This document shows positions 10,656 to 25,330 of a stretch of DNA of 64,000 bases, piece by piece (positions within the stretch are counted from its first letter, which is position 1; every line of letters starts with the position of its first letter). The position numbers were made by a program, and so were the translations under genes. The stretch comes from Tsukamurella pulmonis (GTDB lineage Bacteria > Actinomycetota > Actinomycetes > Mycobacteriales > Mycobacteriaceae). The notes under the pieces are model-generated. The model was not told the DNA's origin, did no database searches, and saw nothing but the letters and a program-made list of their open reading frames with translations. The stretch covers positions 4,292,136 to 4,356,135 of the forward strand of contig NZ_FNLF01000002.1 of the NCBI RefSeq assembly GCF_900103175.1, read 5' to 3'.

Positions 10656-11804
10656 GTGGGTGCGCACGCGCGGCACGGTCTTGCCCAGATCGCGGCCGAT
10701 CTCAGGCCCGTGGCCGACGACTTCACCAAGGGGCTCTTCGCGCGACTGTTCGCGATGGACCCGTCCCTGCGCGATCTCTTCCCCGCGAACATGGCGGGCC
10801 ATCGCGCCACCTTCCTGCGCGTGCTCGACCACGTCTTCACCTCGATCCCCAAGACCGAGGGGCACGACGAGCTGATCGAGTTCCTGGCCCAGCTCGGACG
10901 CGATCACCGCAAGTACGGCGTCACCGAGGAGCACTACGCGACGATGTCGGCGGCGATCGTGGCCGAGGTGCACGCGGTGTACGAGCCCCACGGCGGGCTC
11001 GACGAGGACGACGCCGCGGTGCTCGAACACGGCGTGCAGTTGCTCACCGGGGTCATGCGCGGCGGCGCCCACTCCGATCCCACGCCGGCCCTCCGCACGG
11101 CCACCGTCGTCGACGTGCTGCGGCCGCACCCGGGCCTGTCGGTGGTGCGGCTCGTCGCCGATGAGCCCCTGCTGTTCCGGCCCGGCCAGTACGTCGAGAC
11201 CCAGATCCCGCAGATGCCGCGGATGTGGCGCCCGCTGTCGCTGGCGATGCCGCCGAACACGCAGGGGCAGTTGGAGTTCCACATCCGCGCGGTGCCGGGC
11301 GGCTACCTCTCGAGCACCGTCTTCGGCGAGACCCGCGCGGGCGACGTGTGGAAGTTCGGGCAGGTCCACGGGCTCCTGCGGCCCGACGGTGACCGTCCCC
11401 TCACGATGATCGCCGGCGGCACCGGCCTGGCCCCGATGAAGTCGATCCTGCTGGCCATGGCCATGAACGCGAACAACCCCGACGTGCACCTCCTGGTGGG
11501 GGCGCGATCGCCGGGGTTGCTCTACGACTCGGATTCGCTGGCGCCGCTCGCGGCCACGAACCCGTGGCTGCGGGTGACGCAGGTGACGGATGCGCGGCAG
11601 GATCCGTGGTGGCTCAAGCGGCCCGCCACCGGCCACCGCGCCCTGCCGCTGCGGCACGGATCGCTGGTCGATGCGATGTCCGACCTGGATCTCACCGGAC
11701 ACCGGGTGCTGATCGCGGGGCCGAAGGGCCTGCTGCGCGCCGCCCGCGAGGCCGCGGTGGCGCGGGGCGCCGATCCGCAGGACGTGGTGCACGACCCGCT
11801 CTGA
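10656..11804 (+). CDS. Type II flavohemoglobin (globin plus FAD/NAD reductase)
   Basis: 382 residues: a globin domain (about 8-135) with proximal His84 in GRDHRKYGV, then a ferredoxin-reductase-like FAD/NAD domain with RPLSLA (FAD) and GGTGLAPM (NAD). The sequence resembles the Rv0385 type of flavohemoglobin, whose reported activity concerns electron transfer and D-lactate metabolism rather than NO detoxification (recalled). GTG 10656 gives family length and has GGGAG upstream. The neighbourhood of clpB matches the mycobacterial arrangement, although two SGNH genes intervene. It is divergent from the SGNH pair. Confidence 0.85.
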   Translation: MGAHARHGLAQIAADLRPVADDFTKGLFARLFAMDPSLRDLFPANMAGHRATFLRVLDHVFTSIPKTEGHDELIEFLAQLGRDHRKYGVTEEHYATMSAAIVAEVHAVYEPHGGLDEDDAAVLEHGVQLLTGVMRGGAHSDPTPALRTATVVDVLRPHPGLSVVRLVADEPLLFRPGQYVETQIPQMPRMWRPLSLAMPPNTQGQLEFHIRAVPGGYLSSTVFGETRAGDVWKFGQVHGLLRPDGDRPLTMIAGGTGLAPMKSILLAMAMNANNPDVHLLVGARSPGLLYDSDSLAPLAATNPWLRVTQVTDARQDPWWLKRPATGHRALPLRHGSLVDAMSDLDLTGHRVLIAGPKGLLRAAREAAVARGADPQDVVHDPL

Positions 11805-11828
11805 ACCCTCGCGGGCGCGCCGCGCCGA

Positions 11829-12220
11829 TCAGGGGCGGCGGCGCGTACGGGGCTGCCAGACGACCATGGCGGAGGACTTCGGCACATGCACGAGTTCGCC
11901 ACCGCGGCGGACGTTCTCGACCTGCGCCGAGAGTTCCTCGACCCGGCGCTGCAGGGCGTCGACCTGGTTCGTCAGGTCGATGATCCGCTTGATGCCGGCG
12001 AGGTTGACGCCCTCGTCCTGCGAGAGGCGCTGCACCTCGCGCAGCAGGTCGACGTCGCGCGAGGAGTAGCGCCGACCCCCGCCCGCCGACCGCTCGGGCG
12101 TCACGAGCCCGAGCCGGTCGTACGTGCGGAGGGTCTGCGCATGCATCCCCGCGAGCTGCGCAGCCACCGAGATCATGAACACGTGGGCGTCCGGATCGTC
12201 GGGGAACTGCTGGTCGCCGT

Positions 12221-12224
<4 letters not shown>
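11829..12224 (-). CDS. hspR: HspR heat-shock repressor (MerR family)
   Basis: 131 residues. The MerR helix-turn-helix reads [20 protein letters not shown] followed by [19 protein letters not shown], the standard HspR signature; a coiled-coil dimerisation helix ([21 protein letters not shown]) follows. It represses heat-shock genes through HAIR boxes and uses DnaK as co-repressor in the family. Its ATG (12224) overlaps the dnaJ stop by four bases, making it the last gene of dnaK-grpE-dnaJ-hspR. Five candidate operators are in this window. Confidence 0.95.
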
Positions 12225-13444
<1,220 letters not shown>

Positions 13445-13461
13445 TGGGCATCACCTCCTTT

Positions 13462-14039
13462 CTATGTCTCGTCCTGCGCGGATTCACCCTGTGCATCCGC
13501 CGGGCGATCCTTGACGGCGACCATCGCGTTACGGATCACCTTGCCATCGATCTGATATCCCTGGCGCAGAACCGTTCCCAGAACGGGATCGGCACCGTCG
13601 CCCTCATGCTGCACGGCCTCGTGGATGGCGGGGTCGAACTCGTCGCCCTCCACGCCGAAGGACTCCAGGCCCAGGGCCTTGAGCACGCCGTCGAGCTTGT
13701 CGGACACGGACTTCAGCGGCCCGGCCTCGAGATCGCCGTGGCTGCGCGCCCGGTCCAGATCGTCCAGGACCACCAGCAGCTCGCCCACCACGAACGCCTT
13801 GCCCGCGGCGCGGGCGTCCACGACGTCGCGCGCCGTGCGCTTGCGGTAGTTGGCGAACTCGGCCGAGACGCGCTGCAGATCGGCGGTCAGTTCCGCCTCC
13901 TTGCTCGACGCCCCGTCCTCGACGACCTCGGCTTCGGCCGTGTCGTCCGGCCCGGCCGGGGCCGCGGCGGAATCCTCCGCCGCGACCTCCGACTCCGGGC
14001 TCACCTCATCCGGCTCCACCGGATTCTCGGGGCTCGTCA

Positions 14040-14040
<1 letters not shown>
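13462..14040 (-). CDS. grpE: Nucleotide exchange factor GrpE
   Basis: 192 residues. An acidic Glu/Ala/Pro-rich disordered head (about 1-55) is followed by the coiled-coil signature with [16 protein letters not shown] and the C-terminal beta domain ([20 protein letters not shown]). It releases ADP from DnaK. The ATG shares one base with the dnaK stop (TAATG), so translation is coupled. Confidence 0.95.
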
Positions 14041-15893
<1,853 letters not shown>

Positions 15894-15975
15894 ATTGATT
15901 TGCCTCCTGATAGTTCTGCTACAGATCAGACTTCAGCGCCCCCGACTCAAGGGGCGAACGACTCCGTTCTACCTC

Positions 15976-15996
15976 ATTGAGTGTGCTGCGCTCAAG
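15976..15996. promoter_or_regulatory. HAIR-like HspR operator, dnaK proximal
   Basis: ATTGAGT, seven-base spacer, GCTCAAG: one mismatch in each half relative to CTTGAGT-N7-ACTCAAG. It lies 83 bases upstream of the dnaK ATG. Confidence 0.88.
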
Positions 15997-16052
15997 TAGT
16001 ACGTCATGTCCAACGGGCGACCGGACGGGAATGTTCCCGGATTCGGGAAAAA

Positions 16053-16073
16053 GTTGAGCGCGTGTCACTCAAG
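16053..16073. promoter_or_regulatory. HAIR-like HspR operator, dnaK distal
   Basis: GTTGAGC, seven-base spacer, ACTCAAG: the right half is perfect and the left half has two mismatches. It lies 77 bases (about seven helical turns) from the proximal site. Confidence 0.85.
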
Positions 16074-16352
16074 GCTCGTTCTCCCTGGTCACGTCGCCTG
16101 ACGGTGCCGGTGACATCCGGTACGTCCCCCGCGACGGTGCCCCGCCGCACCGCGGGGGAATCCCCGGGTTCGACTGGGTAGTTCCACGGATCCGCAGGGC
16201 GCCGACAGCGAGTGGACTGGATTCCTCCTCACTGCGCTCGCAGCCGCGTCGAGCTGACCGCGGCCGAGCACGCGCGGGCACGCCGGGCAGAAAGCTCGTC
16301 CCGCACGCCGGCTCTCCCCGCCCGACGCCGTCTCTCTTACGTGAAACGCCGA

Positions 16353-16382
16353 GCGGGCGGGCCGCCGAAGCGACCCGCCCGC
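16353..16382. terminator. Hairpin downstream of lon
   Basis: GCGGGCGGGC (16353-16362) pairs with GACCCGCCCGC (16372-16382), starting about 14 bases past the lon stop. GC-rich, without a clear T tract. Confidence 0.6.
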
Positions 16383-16395
16383 ACCGTCGAACCCG

Positions 16396-18726
<2,331 letters not shown>

Positions 18727-18738
18727 GGGACCTCCGAA

Positions 18739-18759
18739 GTTCAGTCTGTCCCGCTCAAC
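18739..18759. promoter_or_regulatory. HAIR-like HspR operator upstream of lon
   Basis: GTTCAGT, seven-base spacer, GCTCAAC: four mismatches to consensus in total but correct spacing and symmetry. It ends 13 bases upstream of the lon ATG. The right half is identical to that of the distal clpB site. Confidence 0.68.
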
Positions 18760-18861
18760 GTCGACGCCTAGCCCGGTTGTTCCGGCCGTTCGCCGTCAGC
18801 GAAAGCCGACCGCGACAGCCGGTTTCAGATCGCCCGCCACACGGTGGGGCATGGACGAGAA

Positions 18862-18905
18862 GTTCGGTCATCCGTCCCCACGATCGTGAAGACGAATGAC
18901 CGAAC
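18862..18905. repeat. Palindrome, family B, copy 1
   Basis: 15-base arms (18862-18876 and 18891-18905; outer ends GTTCGG and CCGAAC) with one mismatch and a 14-base loop. It sits just past the stop of the metal ATPase gene. The right arm GACGAATGACCGAAC is nearly identical to GACGAATGACCGGAC at 48893-48907, so the two are copies of one element, probably transcription terminators. Confidence 0.8.
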
Positions 18906-18917
18906 GTCTGGCGTCGA

Positions 18918-20930
18918 TCAAGCGACGGCGGCCTCTCGTGCCGGGCGCGCCTCGTGCTCCACCCCGTCGTGCTCCTTCCCCACCTCGAACCGCAGCAGCC
19001 GCAGGGCGTTCGCCACGACGATCAGAGTCGAGCCCTCGTGGATGAAGACCACAGGCCCCATCGGCATCCCGAGGAAGGTGACGATCACCAGGAAGACGAC
19101 GATGCCGAGCGCGGCGATGAGGTTCTGCCGGATGATCCGGCTGGTCTGCCGGCTCAGCCGCACTGCGAAGGGCAGGCGCCCCAGGTCGTCGCTCATCAGC
19201 GCGACGTCGGCGGTCTCCAGCGCGACGGCGGAACCGGCGGCGCCCATGGCGATCCCGACGTCGGCCTGCGCCATCGCGGGCGCGTCGTTGACGCCGTCGC
19301 CGACCATGGCGCACCGTCGGGCATCGGAGCCGGAGAGCCCGCGCACCTGGGTCACCTTGTCCTCCGGGAGCAGGCCGCCGAGCGCGCGGTCGACGCCGAC
19401 CTCGCGGCCCACCGCCTCCGCCACCTGCTGGTGGTCGCCGGAGATCATCACGATGTCGGACATGCCGGTTTCACGCAGCCGGTCGAGTACCTGGCCGGCC
19501 TCCCGGCGGGGCGTGTCCATCACGCCGATCACGCCGAGGAACCGGCCGCCGCGGCGCACGATCATCAGCGTGCGGCCGGCGGCCTGCAGCCGCTCGACGT
19601 CCGCGGCGACCGCGCCCTCGAGCGCGATGCCCGCGTCGGTGAAGAGGCGCTCGTTGCCGATCTCGACGCCGTCCCCGTCGACCAGGGCGCGGATGCCGCG
19701 ACCGGTGACGGACTGCAGGTCGGAGGCGACGAGCACCGTCGACGTGCGGGCGGCGACGGCCTCGGCGACGGCGGCCGCGAGGGGGTGGTCGGAGAGCTTC
19801 TCGACGGCGAGCGTGGTCGCGAGCAGCTCGTCGAGCTCGACGCCGGGCGCGGCGACGGTGTCGGTGACCCGCGGCTCGCCCCAGGTCAGGGTGCCGGTCT
19901 TGTCGAAGGCGATCGACGTGACGCGGCCGAGCGTCTCGAGCGGCGCGCCGCCCTTGACCAGCACGCCGGCGCGGGCGGCGCGCGCGACGCCGGCCAGCAC
20001 GGCCGACGGGGTGGCGAGCGCGAGCGCGCAGGGGCTCGCGGCGACGAGGACCGCCATCGCGAGGTAGAAGGCGTCGTCGAAGGGGTTGCCGAGCGCGAAG
20101 AAGCCGACAGCGAAGACGCCGATGACGAAGGCGATCACCGCCGGGACGTAGATCCGCTGGAACTTGTCGAGGAAGCGCTGCGTGGGCGACTTCGCCTGGT
20201 CGGTGGACGCGACGAGCTCGACGACCTTGCTCAGCGTCGAGTCCTTGGCGAGCGCGGTGACCTCCACGACGAGCGCGCCGGAACCGTTGACCGTGCCCGC
20301 GAAGACCTTGTTCTCGTCGGCGACGCGGCCGGTGCGGGCGGGGTCGAGCGGCTCCTTCTCCACCGGCATCGACTCGCCGGTGACCGCGCTCTGGTCGATC
20401 GCGGAGCGCCCGTCGACGACCACCCCGTCGGAGCTGACGCGCGCGTTGGGGCGGATCAGTACGAGGTCGCCGACGGCGACGTCCTCCACCTGCCGGTCGA
20501 CGTACTCGCCCGCGGTGGTCGACGGTCCGCCGACGTGCACCAGCGCGGTGCGGGGCGCGAGGCCGGCGAGGGCTTCGATCGACTTGGACGCGCGGGCCAG
20601 CGCGAACTCCTCCAGCGCGTGGCCGAGGCTGAACAGGAACAGCAGCACCGCGCCTTCGGCGAACCGTCCGATGGAGGCGGCGCCGATCGCCGCGACCAGC
20701 ATGAGGAAGTCGACCTCGAACTTGCCGTTCAGCGTGGATTTGATCGCGGAGCGGATGGTGAAGAAGCCGCCGAAGAAGTAGGTGGCGAGGAAGAGGGCGG
20801 TGCCGACGTCGGGCAGCTTCAAGGCGTACTCGGCGATCATGCCCGCGGTGTAGGTGACGCCCGAGGCGATGGCGAAGCCGATCTCCCACCGCGCCGAGTG
20901 GCCGGATTCGTGGTCGTGTTCTGCGCTCAT
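18918..20930 (-). CDS. P1B-4-type heavy-metal ATPase (CtpD/CtpJ-like)
   Basis: 670 residues. N-terminal His-rich HDHESGH, then a P-type ATPase core: SPC in transmembrane helix 4 (AASPCALALATPS, ~298), phosphorylation site DKTGTLT (~345), TGE loop (AVTGESMP), and HEGSTL in the last helices (~630). SPC plus HEGxT define the P1B-4 subgroup, which exports Co, Ni, Zn or Fe depending on the member. ATG 20930 is preferred; 16 extra codons upstream run through the AT-rich putative operator. No metal-sensor gene is adjacent. Confidence 0.9.
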   Translation of the reverse strand: MSAEHDHESGHSARWEIGFAIASGVTYTAGMIAEYALKLPDVGTALFLATYFFGGFFTIRSAIKSTLNGKFEVDFLMLVAAIGAASIGRFAEGAVLLFLFSLGHALEEFALARASKSIEALAGLAPRTALVHVGGPSTTAGEYVDRQVEDVAVGDLVLIRPNARVSSDGVVVDGRSAIDQSAVTGESMPVEKEPLDPARTGRVADENKVFAGTVNGSGALVVEVTALAKDSTLSKVVELVASTDQAKSPTQRFLDKFQRIYVPAVIAFVIGVFAVGFFALGNPFDDAFYLAMAVLVAASPCALALATPSAVLAGVARAARAGVLVKGGAPLETLGRVTSIAFDKTGTLTWGEPRVTDTVAAPGVELDELLATTLAVEKLSDHPLAAAVAEAVAARTSTVLVASDLQSVTGRGIRALVDGDGVEIGNERLFTDAGIALEGAVAADVERLQAAGRTLMIVRRGGRFLGVIGVMDTPRREAGQVLDRLRETGMSDIVMISGDHQQVAEAVGREVGVDRALGGLLPEDKVTQVRGLSGSDARRCAMVGDGVNDAPAMAQADVGIAMGAAGSAVALETADVALMSDDLGRLPFAVRLSRQTSRIIRQNLIAALGIVVFLVIVTFLGMPMGPVVFIHEGSTLIVVANALRLLRFEVGKEHDGVEHEARPAREAAVA

Positions 20931-20944
20931 GGCCTGAGCGTATG

Positions 20945-20976
20945 TCACATATGCATACATTGCAATATGTTGTTCC
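20945..20976. promoter_or_regulatory. AT-rich imperfect inverted repeat before the metal ATPase
   Basis: GTCACATATGCATACATTGC and AATATGTTG form an imperfect inverted repeat (ACATAT...ATATGT) 15-46 bases upstream of the ATPase start, in sharply AT-rich sequence for this genome. It resembles operators of ArsR/SmtB metal sensors but is not a definite match. It also overlaps the upstream region of the divergent desaturase gene. Confidence 0.45.
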
Positions 20977-20998
20977 ACGGAGTTCCTAGACTCATCCC

Positions 20999-22480
20999 GT
21001 GCACATCGGAATCATCGGGGCGGGTCTGTCCGGGCTGTCGGCGGCGCTGCATCTACTCGGCGCGGGCCATCGGGTCACGGTCGTGGAGCGGTCGGTGCAG
21101 GTCGGCGGGCGTGCCGGGACCGTCGTCGTGGGCGGGCACCTCGTCGATCCGGGCGCCAGCGTGCTGACCATGCCGGAGCTGGTCTTCGACGCGCTCGCGG
21201 CCGGCGGCCTCGAGCGGGCGGCCGCCGACGACGAGCTGGACCTGCTCCCGGTGACGCCCGCCTACGCGGGCCGCTTCCCTGCGCTCGACGCCGGGAGCGG
21301 AACGAGTGGGTCCGATCGCGACGGAATGCCGCCGAGCGTGCTGCACGTGCCGGACGACCTCGCCGTGGACGAGCACATGCGCTGGCAGGAGGCGATGTTC
21401 GACGCGGCCTACGAGCGGTTCATCGGCGGCGATGCCGCGTGGCGCTCGTACGCGAACCCGCGCGACCTCGCGGCGTTGGGCCGGCTGGTGCGGCTCGGCG
21501 CACTGCGCTCGATGCAGCACCAGGTGGATCGCCGCGTCGACGACGTCCGCGCCCGCCGCATGCTCACCTTCCAGGCGCTCTACGCGGGCGTCGCCCCGTC
21601 GGCCGCGCGGGCGGTGTACGCGGTGATCTCGCACATGGACGTCGGCCTGGGCGTCTGGTACCCGCGCGCCGGCATGGGCCGGGTCGCAGAGGTGATGGCG
21701 CGACAGGTCGAGCGGGGCGGCGGCACCGTCCTGCTCGGGCACGAGGTCCTCGGCCTCGACGGCCGTCGCGGACACGTGACGGGCCTGCGGGCCCGCTCGG
21801 CGGACGGCGTGCGGCAGCTCGCGCTCGACGGCGTCGTCCTGACCGCGGACGCCCCGATCACCGACCGACTGATCGCTCCGCTGGGCGGACGGGCGCCGCG
21901 GCGGGTGCGGCTGTCACCGTCGGCGGTGGTCGCGCACCTCGACGTGGATCCGGACCTGCAGGAGCACTGGCCGACGCAGGCGCACCACACGCTGGACTTC
22001 GGTGTCGCGTGGGAGCGGACCTTCGCCGAGATCACCGCGACGCGGGGCCGCGGGCGGCTCATGAGCGACCCGTCGTTCCTGATCACGCGACCGTCGATCA
22101 CCACGGGCGAGCCCGGCCCGGTGAGCGTGCTCGCGCCCTGCCCCAACCTGGAGTCCGCGCCCCTGGAGTGGGACGCGATCGGCGGGGACTACCTGCGCGA
22201 CGTACTGCGGACGCTGGCCGGCCGCGGCTACCGCGGGATCGACTCCGCCGAGGTGCTACGGCTGGACACGCCGGCGGACTGGGCACGACAGGGGATGTCC
22301 GCGGGCACCCCGTTCGCCGCGGCGCACACGCTCACCCAGACCGGCCCGCTGCGGCGCCCGCAGCGCGTTCCGGGGCTCGAGAACGCGGTGCTGGCCGGGT
22401 CGATGACGCATCCCGGTGTCGGCGTCCCGCCCGCATTGATCTCCGGCCGGTTGGCGGCGCAGGCGCTCGGTTCCTCGTGA
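20999..22480 (+). CDS. Phytoene desaturase-like FAD oxidoreductase (CrtI family)
   Basis: 493 residues from GTG. N-terminal dinucleotide fold IGIIGAGLSGLSAALHL plus VVERSVQVGGRAGTV, and C-terminal LENAVLAGSMTHPGVGVPPALISGRLAA, the CrtI signature. It desaturates phytoene toward coloured carotenoids. Phytoene synthase is not adjacent but lies 10 kb away on the other strand (32628-33443). The stop codon lies inside the arm of a long palindrome shared with the convergent MFS gene. Confidence 0.85.
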   Translation: MHIGIIGAGLSGLSAALHLLGAGHRVTVVERSVQVGGRAGTVVVGGHLVDPGASVLTMPELVFDALAAGGLERAAADDELDLLPVTPAYAGRFPALDAGSGTSGSDRDGMPPSVLHVPDDLAVDEHMRWQEAMFDAAYERFIGGDAAWRSYANPRDLAALGRLVRLGALRSMQHQVDRRVDDVRARRMLTFQALYAGVAPSAARAVYAVISHMDVGLGVWYPRAGMGRVAEVMARQVERGGGTVLLGHEVLGLDGRRGHVTGLRARSADGVRQLALDGVVLTADAPITDRLIAPLGGRAPRRVRLSPSAVVAHLDVDPDLQEHWPTQAHHTLDFGVAWERTFAEITATRGRGRLMSDPSFLITRPSITTGEPGPVSVLAPCPNLESAPLEWDAIGGDYLRDVLRTLAGRGYRGIDSAEVLRLDTPADWARQGMSAGTPFAAAHTLTQTGPLRRPQRVPGLENAVLAGSMTHPGVGVPPALISGRLAAQALGSS

Positions 22481-22549
22481 AACCGGCCGAATTCTCGTTC
22501 ACGAGGGACGATTCGGCTTCGTGACGAAGAATTCGGCCGGTTTCACGAG
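22474..22549. repeat. Long palindrome between convergent genes (family A, copy 2)
   Basis: 31-base arms (22474-22504 and 22519-22549) with three adjacent mismatches, around a 14-base loop. Both outer ends read CTCGTGAAACCGG, so each arm contains the stop codon of the gene entering it (TGA at 22478-22480 and at 22545-22543). Very likely a bidirectional terminator. Confidence 0.85.
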
Positions 22550-23886
22550 CGCAGCGCCGCCGCGGCGGCCAGGGCGGCCAGGCAGATGCCCGCCGCGAGC
22601 GCCAGGGCCCCGGACAGCGCGCCGTGCGCGAGCACCGCAGCGACCGCGGCCGCACCGAACGCCGAGCCCAGCTGCCGCGCCGTGTTGAAGGCCCCCGCGC
22701 CGGCTCCGACCAGGTCGCGCGGCAGCTCGGACGTGGCGAGCAAGGACAGCGGGCCCCACATCATCGCGCTGCCCACGCCGACCACGGAGGCCGGCAGGAC
22801 CAGCCACCCGGGCGGCATCTCCGCAGCCACGACCACGACGAACAGCCCGAGCCCGAGGCCGCAGACGGCGAGCCCCGTCGACAGCACGCCGCGCGGGTCG
22901 CGCCTGCGCAGCGAACGTCCGACTCGTGGCGCGAGCAGAGCGGACACGAGGGCCGTCGGCGCCAGCAGCAGCGCGGCGCCGCCCGGGGAGACGCCGTGCC
23001 GGGCCTGCGCGTACAGCGTCGCCGGGAAGACATAAGCGGTGACCCATGCGCCCGCGAGCAGGTTGACGCCCGACGACGCGGCGAAGCTGCGGATGCGGAA
23101 GAGCCGCAGCGGCACCAGTGCGCCGTCGCCGCGCCGACGCTGCCACACCAGGAAGACGACGGTGCCCGTTCCTCCCGCCGCCAGCGCCAGCCACGGCGCC
23201 GCGCCGGGTCGCCCCGACTCCTGCAGGCCCAGGATCAGCCCGAGGACCGCAGCCGCCGACAGCACGGATCCCGGCAGGTCGAGGCGGCGCGACGTCGTGA
23301 CCGATCGGGGCACGTAGCGCAGAGTCATCACGATGCCGGCGAGGCCGACGGGGACGTTGAGCCAGAACACCCACCGCCAGCTCGCGAACTCGGTGAGCAC
23401 GCCGCCGAGGAGCGGGCCGGCGAGCGTCGCGATGCCGGTGATCGCGCCCCACACGCCGAGGGCGGCGCCGCGGGTCTCCATCGGGAAGACGAGAGTGATG
23501 ATCGCCATGACCTGCGGCGTCATGAGCGCAGCGCCGAACCCCTGGACGACGCGCAGTGCCACCAACACGCCGAGAGTCGGCGCGAGACCGCAGGCCAGGG
23601 AGGCGAGCACGAAGACGGTGAGGCCGAGCAGGTACATCCGGCGGTGCCCGAAGCGGTCGCCGAGGCGGCCGCACAGCAGCATCGGGACGGCGAAGGCGAG
23701 GAGGTACGCGGACGAGACCCACAGCACCGACCGAACGTCGGTGTGCAGACCCTCCATGAGACGGACGGTGACGACGGACAGCGCCGTCGCGTCGACCAGG
23801 ATCATGACGTAGCCGAGGGCGAGCGCGCCCAGCGCGGGCCACCGATCAGCGGAGACGGGGGTGGTGACGGGCGTAGAGGTACGCAA
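22543..23886 (-). CDS. MFS drug exporter (DHA2-like, 14 helices)
   Basis: 447 residues with about 14 hydrophobic helices. Motif A is GRLGDRFGHRRMYL (loop 2-3) and motif C is of the type GPLLGGVLTEFASWRWVFWLN, which mark DHA2 drug:H+ antiporters. I chose TTG 23886 because AGGAG lies eight bases upstream; a longer frame to 23961 lacks a ribosome site and adds an unlikely polar N-terminus. Substrate unknown, with no regulator adjacent. Confidence 0.85.
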   Translation of the reverse strand: MRTSTPVTTPVSADRWPALGALALGYVMILVDATALSVVTVRLMEGLHTDVRSVLWVSSAYLLAFAVPMLLCGRLGDRFGHRRMYLLGLTVFVLASLACGLAPTLGVLVALRVVQGFGAALMTPQVMAIITLVFPMETRGAALGVWGAITGIATLAGPLLGGVLTEFASWRWVFWLNVPVGLAGIVMTLRYVPRSVTTSRRLDLPGSVLSAAAVLGLILGLQESGRPGAAPWLALAAGGTGTVVFLVWQRRRGDGALVPLRLFRIRSFAASSGVNLLAGAWVTAYVFPATLYAQARHGVSPGGAALLLAPTALVSALLAPRVGRSLRRRDPRGVLSTGLAVCGLGLGLFVVVVAAEMPPGWLVLPASVVGVGSAMMWGPLSLLATSELPRDLVGAGAGAFNTARQLGSAFGAAAVAAVLAHGALSGALALAAGICLAALAAAAALRS

Positions 23887-24046
23887 GGAAGAGACTCCTG
23901 ACACGGGAGGCAAGGATGGGAGGCATCCGTCGGCGCCGCACAGCGCGCCGACACGCGTCAAGAGATCATGAGCGACAGCTTATCCCGCGTCCTGCGCATC
24001 GGGTCAAGCGGTTTACCGGCCCCGCCGCGGCGACGGGGCCGCACGC

Positions 24047-25330
24047 CTACAGGCGCGGGTCCACCGGCTCCGACTCCGAGGCGAGCACCGCGAACACCGA
24101 CTGGTGCACCCGCCACAGCGGCTCGCCCGCGACGAACGCCGCCAGCGCATCCCGGCCGAGAGCGTGCTCGGCGAGCGCCATCTTGCGCTTGCGGCCGAGG
24201 TTCCGGTCGCGCAGCACGTCGAGCGAGTCGAGGTAGTCCGGGCCGTAAATGATGCGCAGGTACTCGCGTCCGCGGACCTTGAGGCCCGGCTGCACCTTCC
24301 GGCCCGCGCCGGCGGCGCCCAGCGGCTTGACCACCATGCCCTCGCCGCCGGCGTCCGTGAGCTCGGTCCACCACCGCGTCGCCGCCGCCCGGTCCGCCGC
24401 CGAGGCCAGGTCGACGACGCGGTGCCGCGTCGGCGTCAGGAACGGGTCGGTGAGCTCGCCGACCACCGCCAGGTGCCACTCGTGCGACTCCTCGGCGAGC
24501 ACTCGCCCCTCCGCCGCCAGCACCTGGAAGGGCGCGACGGTCACCCCGTCGAGCCCATCCGACAGCCGGTAGTACCGCGCGTAGGCGTCGCGGAAGGCGT
24601 TCGCGTTCACCGCCCGTCGGGCCGTTCGCTCCCGGAGGTCCGCCACCTCGAGGCCGCGGGCCGCGGCGGCGTCGAGCCCCGCGAGCGCGGCCGGGAAGGC
24701 CTCGCGTGCCGCCGCGCCCACGGACGCGTACTGCGACCGGATCAGCTCGCCGGCCTTCGCGGACCAGGGCAGCAGCTCGCAGTCCAGCGCGAGCCAGTCG
24801 GTCTCCAACCGGTCGAACAGCGGGGCCACGGCCCGCCGGAGGCGGTCCACCAGCGGCTCGACGTCGTCGAAGAACGCCCGGCCGGTGCGCGTGTACACCG
24901 CGCCGGTGCTCCCGTCGGCGATGCCGAATCGCCTTGCCGCCGCGGCGGAATCGCGCGCGAGCACCGCGACGGCCCGCGATCCCATGTGCTTCTCCTCGCA
25001 GATCACCCGCTCCACGCCCCAGCCCGCGAAGTCCTCGAACGCCCGCTCCGGGTGCTCGAGGAAACCGTCCTCCCGCGCCACCGACGCCGGTGACATGGTG
25101 GGCGGCAGGTACACCAGCCACCGCGGGTCCACGGCGAACCGGCTCATCACCTCGAGCGCCGCGGCCGCGTTCTCGCCCTCGACCTTCACGCGGCCCGCCG
25201 TGCGGGTCGACAGCCAGCGGGTGCCGGCCACGTCGTCGTACCGCAGCACGGAGTCGGCCCGGTCGTCCGACGGTGCCGCCACCGCCGGCCGGGCCGGCGC
25301 GTACCACTGCGACTGTGCGGGCACGGACCT
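24047..25330 (-). pseudogene. Remnant of bacterial Pnkp: ligase domain only
   Basis: About 425 residues of the C-terminal adenylyltransferase (ligase) domain of the bacterial RNA-repair enzyme Pnkp. It keeps the nucleotidyl-lysine motif EEKHMGSRAV, the AVYTRTGRAFF strand, TDWLALDCELLPWSAKA, GGEGMVVKPL and the C-terminal KVRGREYLRIIYGPDYLDSL with RKRKMALAEHALG. The kinase and phosphatase domains that precede the ligase in the ~850-residue family are missing. Upstream the frame breaks directly into a Hen1 N-terminal fragment in another frame. A separate ligase fragment could still be translated from an internal start, but without the kinase/phosphatase the end-healing function is lost. Confidence 0.85.

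Larger units (their letters stand above)
15894..16395. other. Non-coding dnaK promoter region
   Basis: About 500 bases between the dnaK start and the lon stop. It holds two HAIR-like sites (15976-15996, 16053-16073) and the lon terminator hairpin (16353-16382). I see no convincing gene in 16090-16340. Confidence 0.7.
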
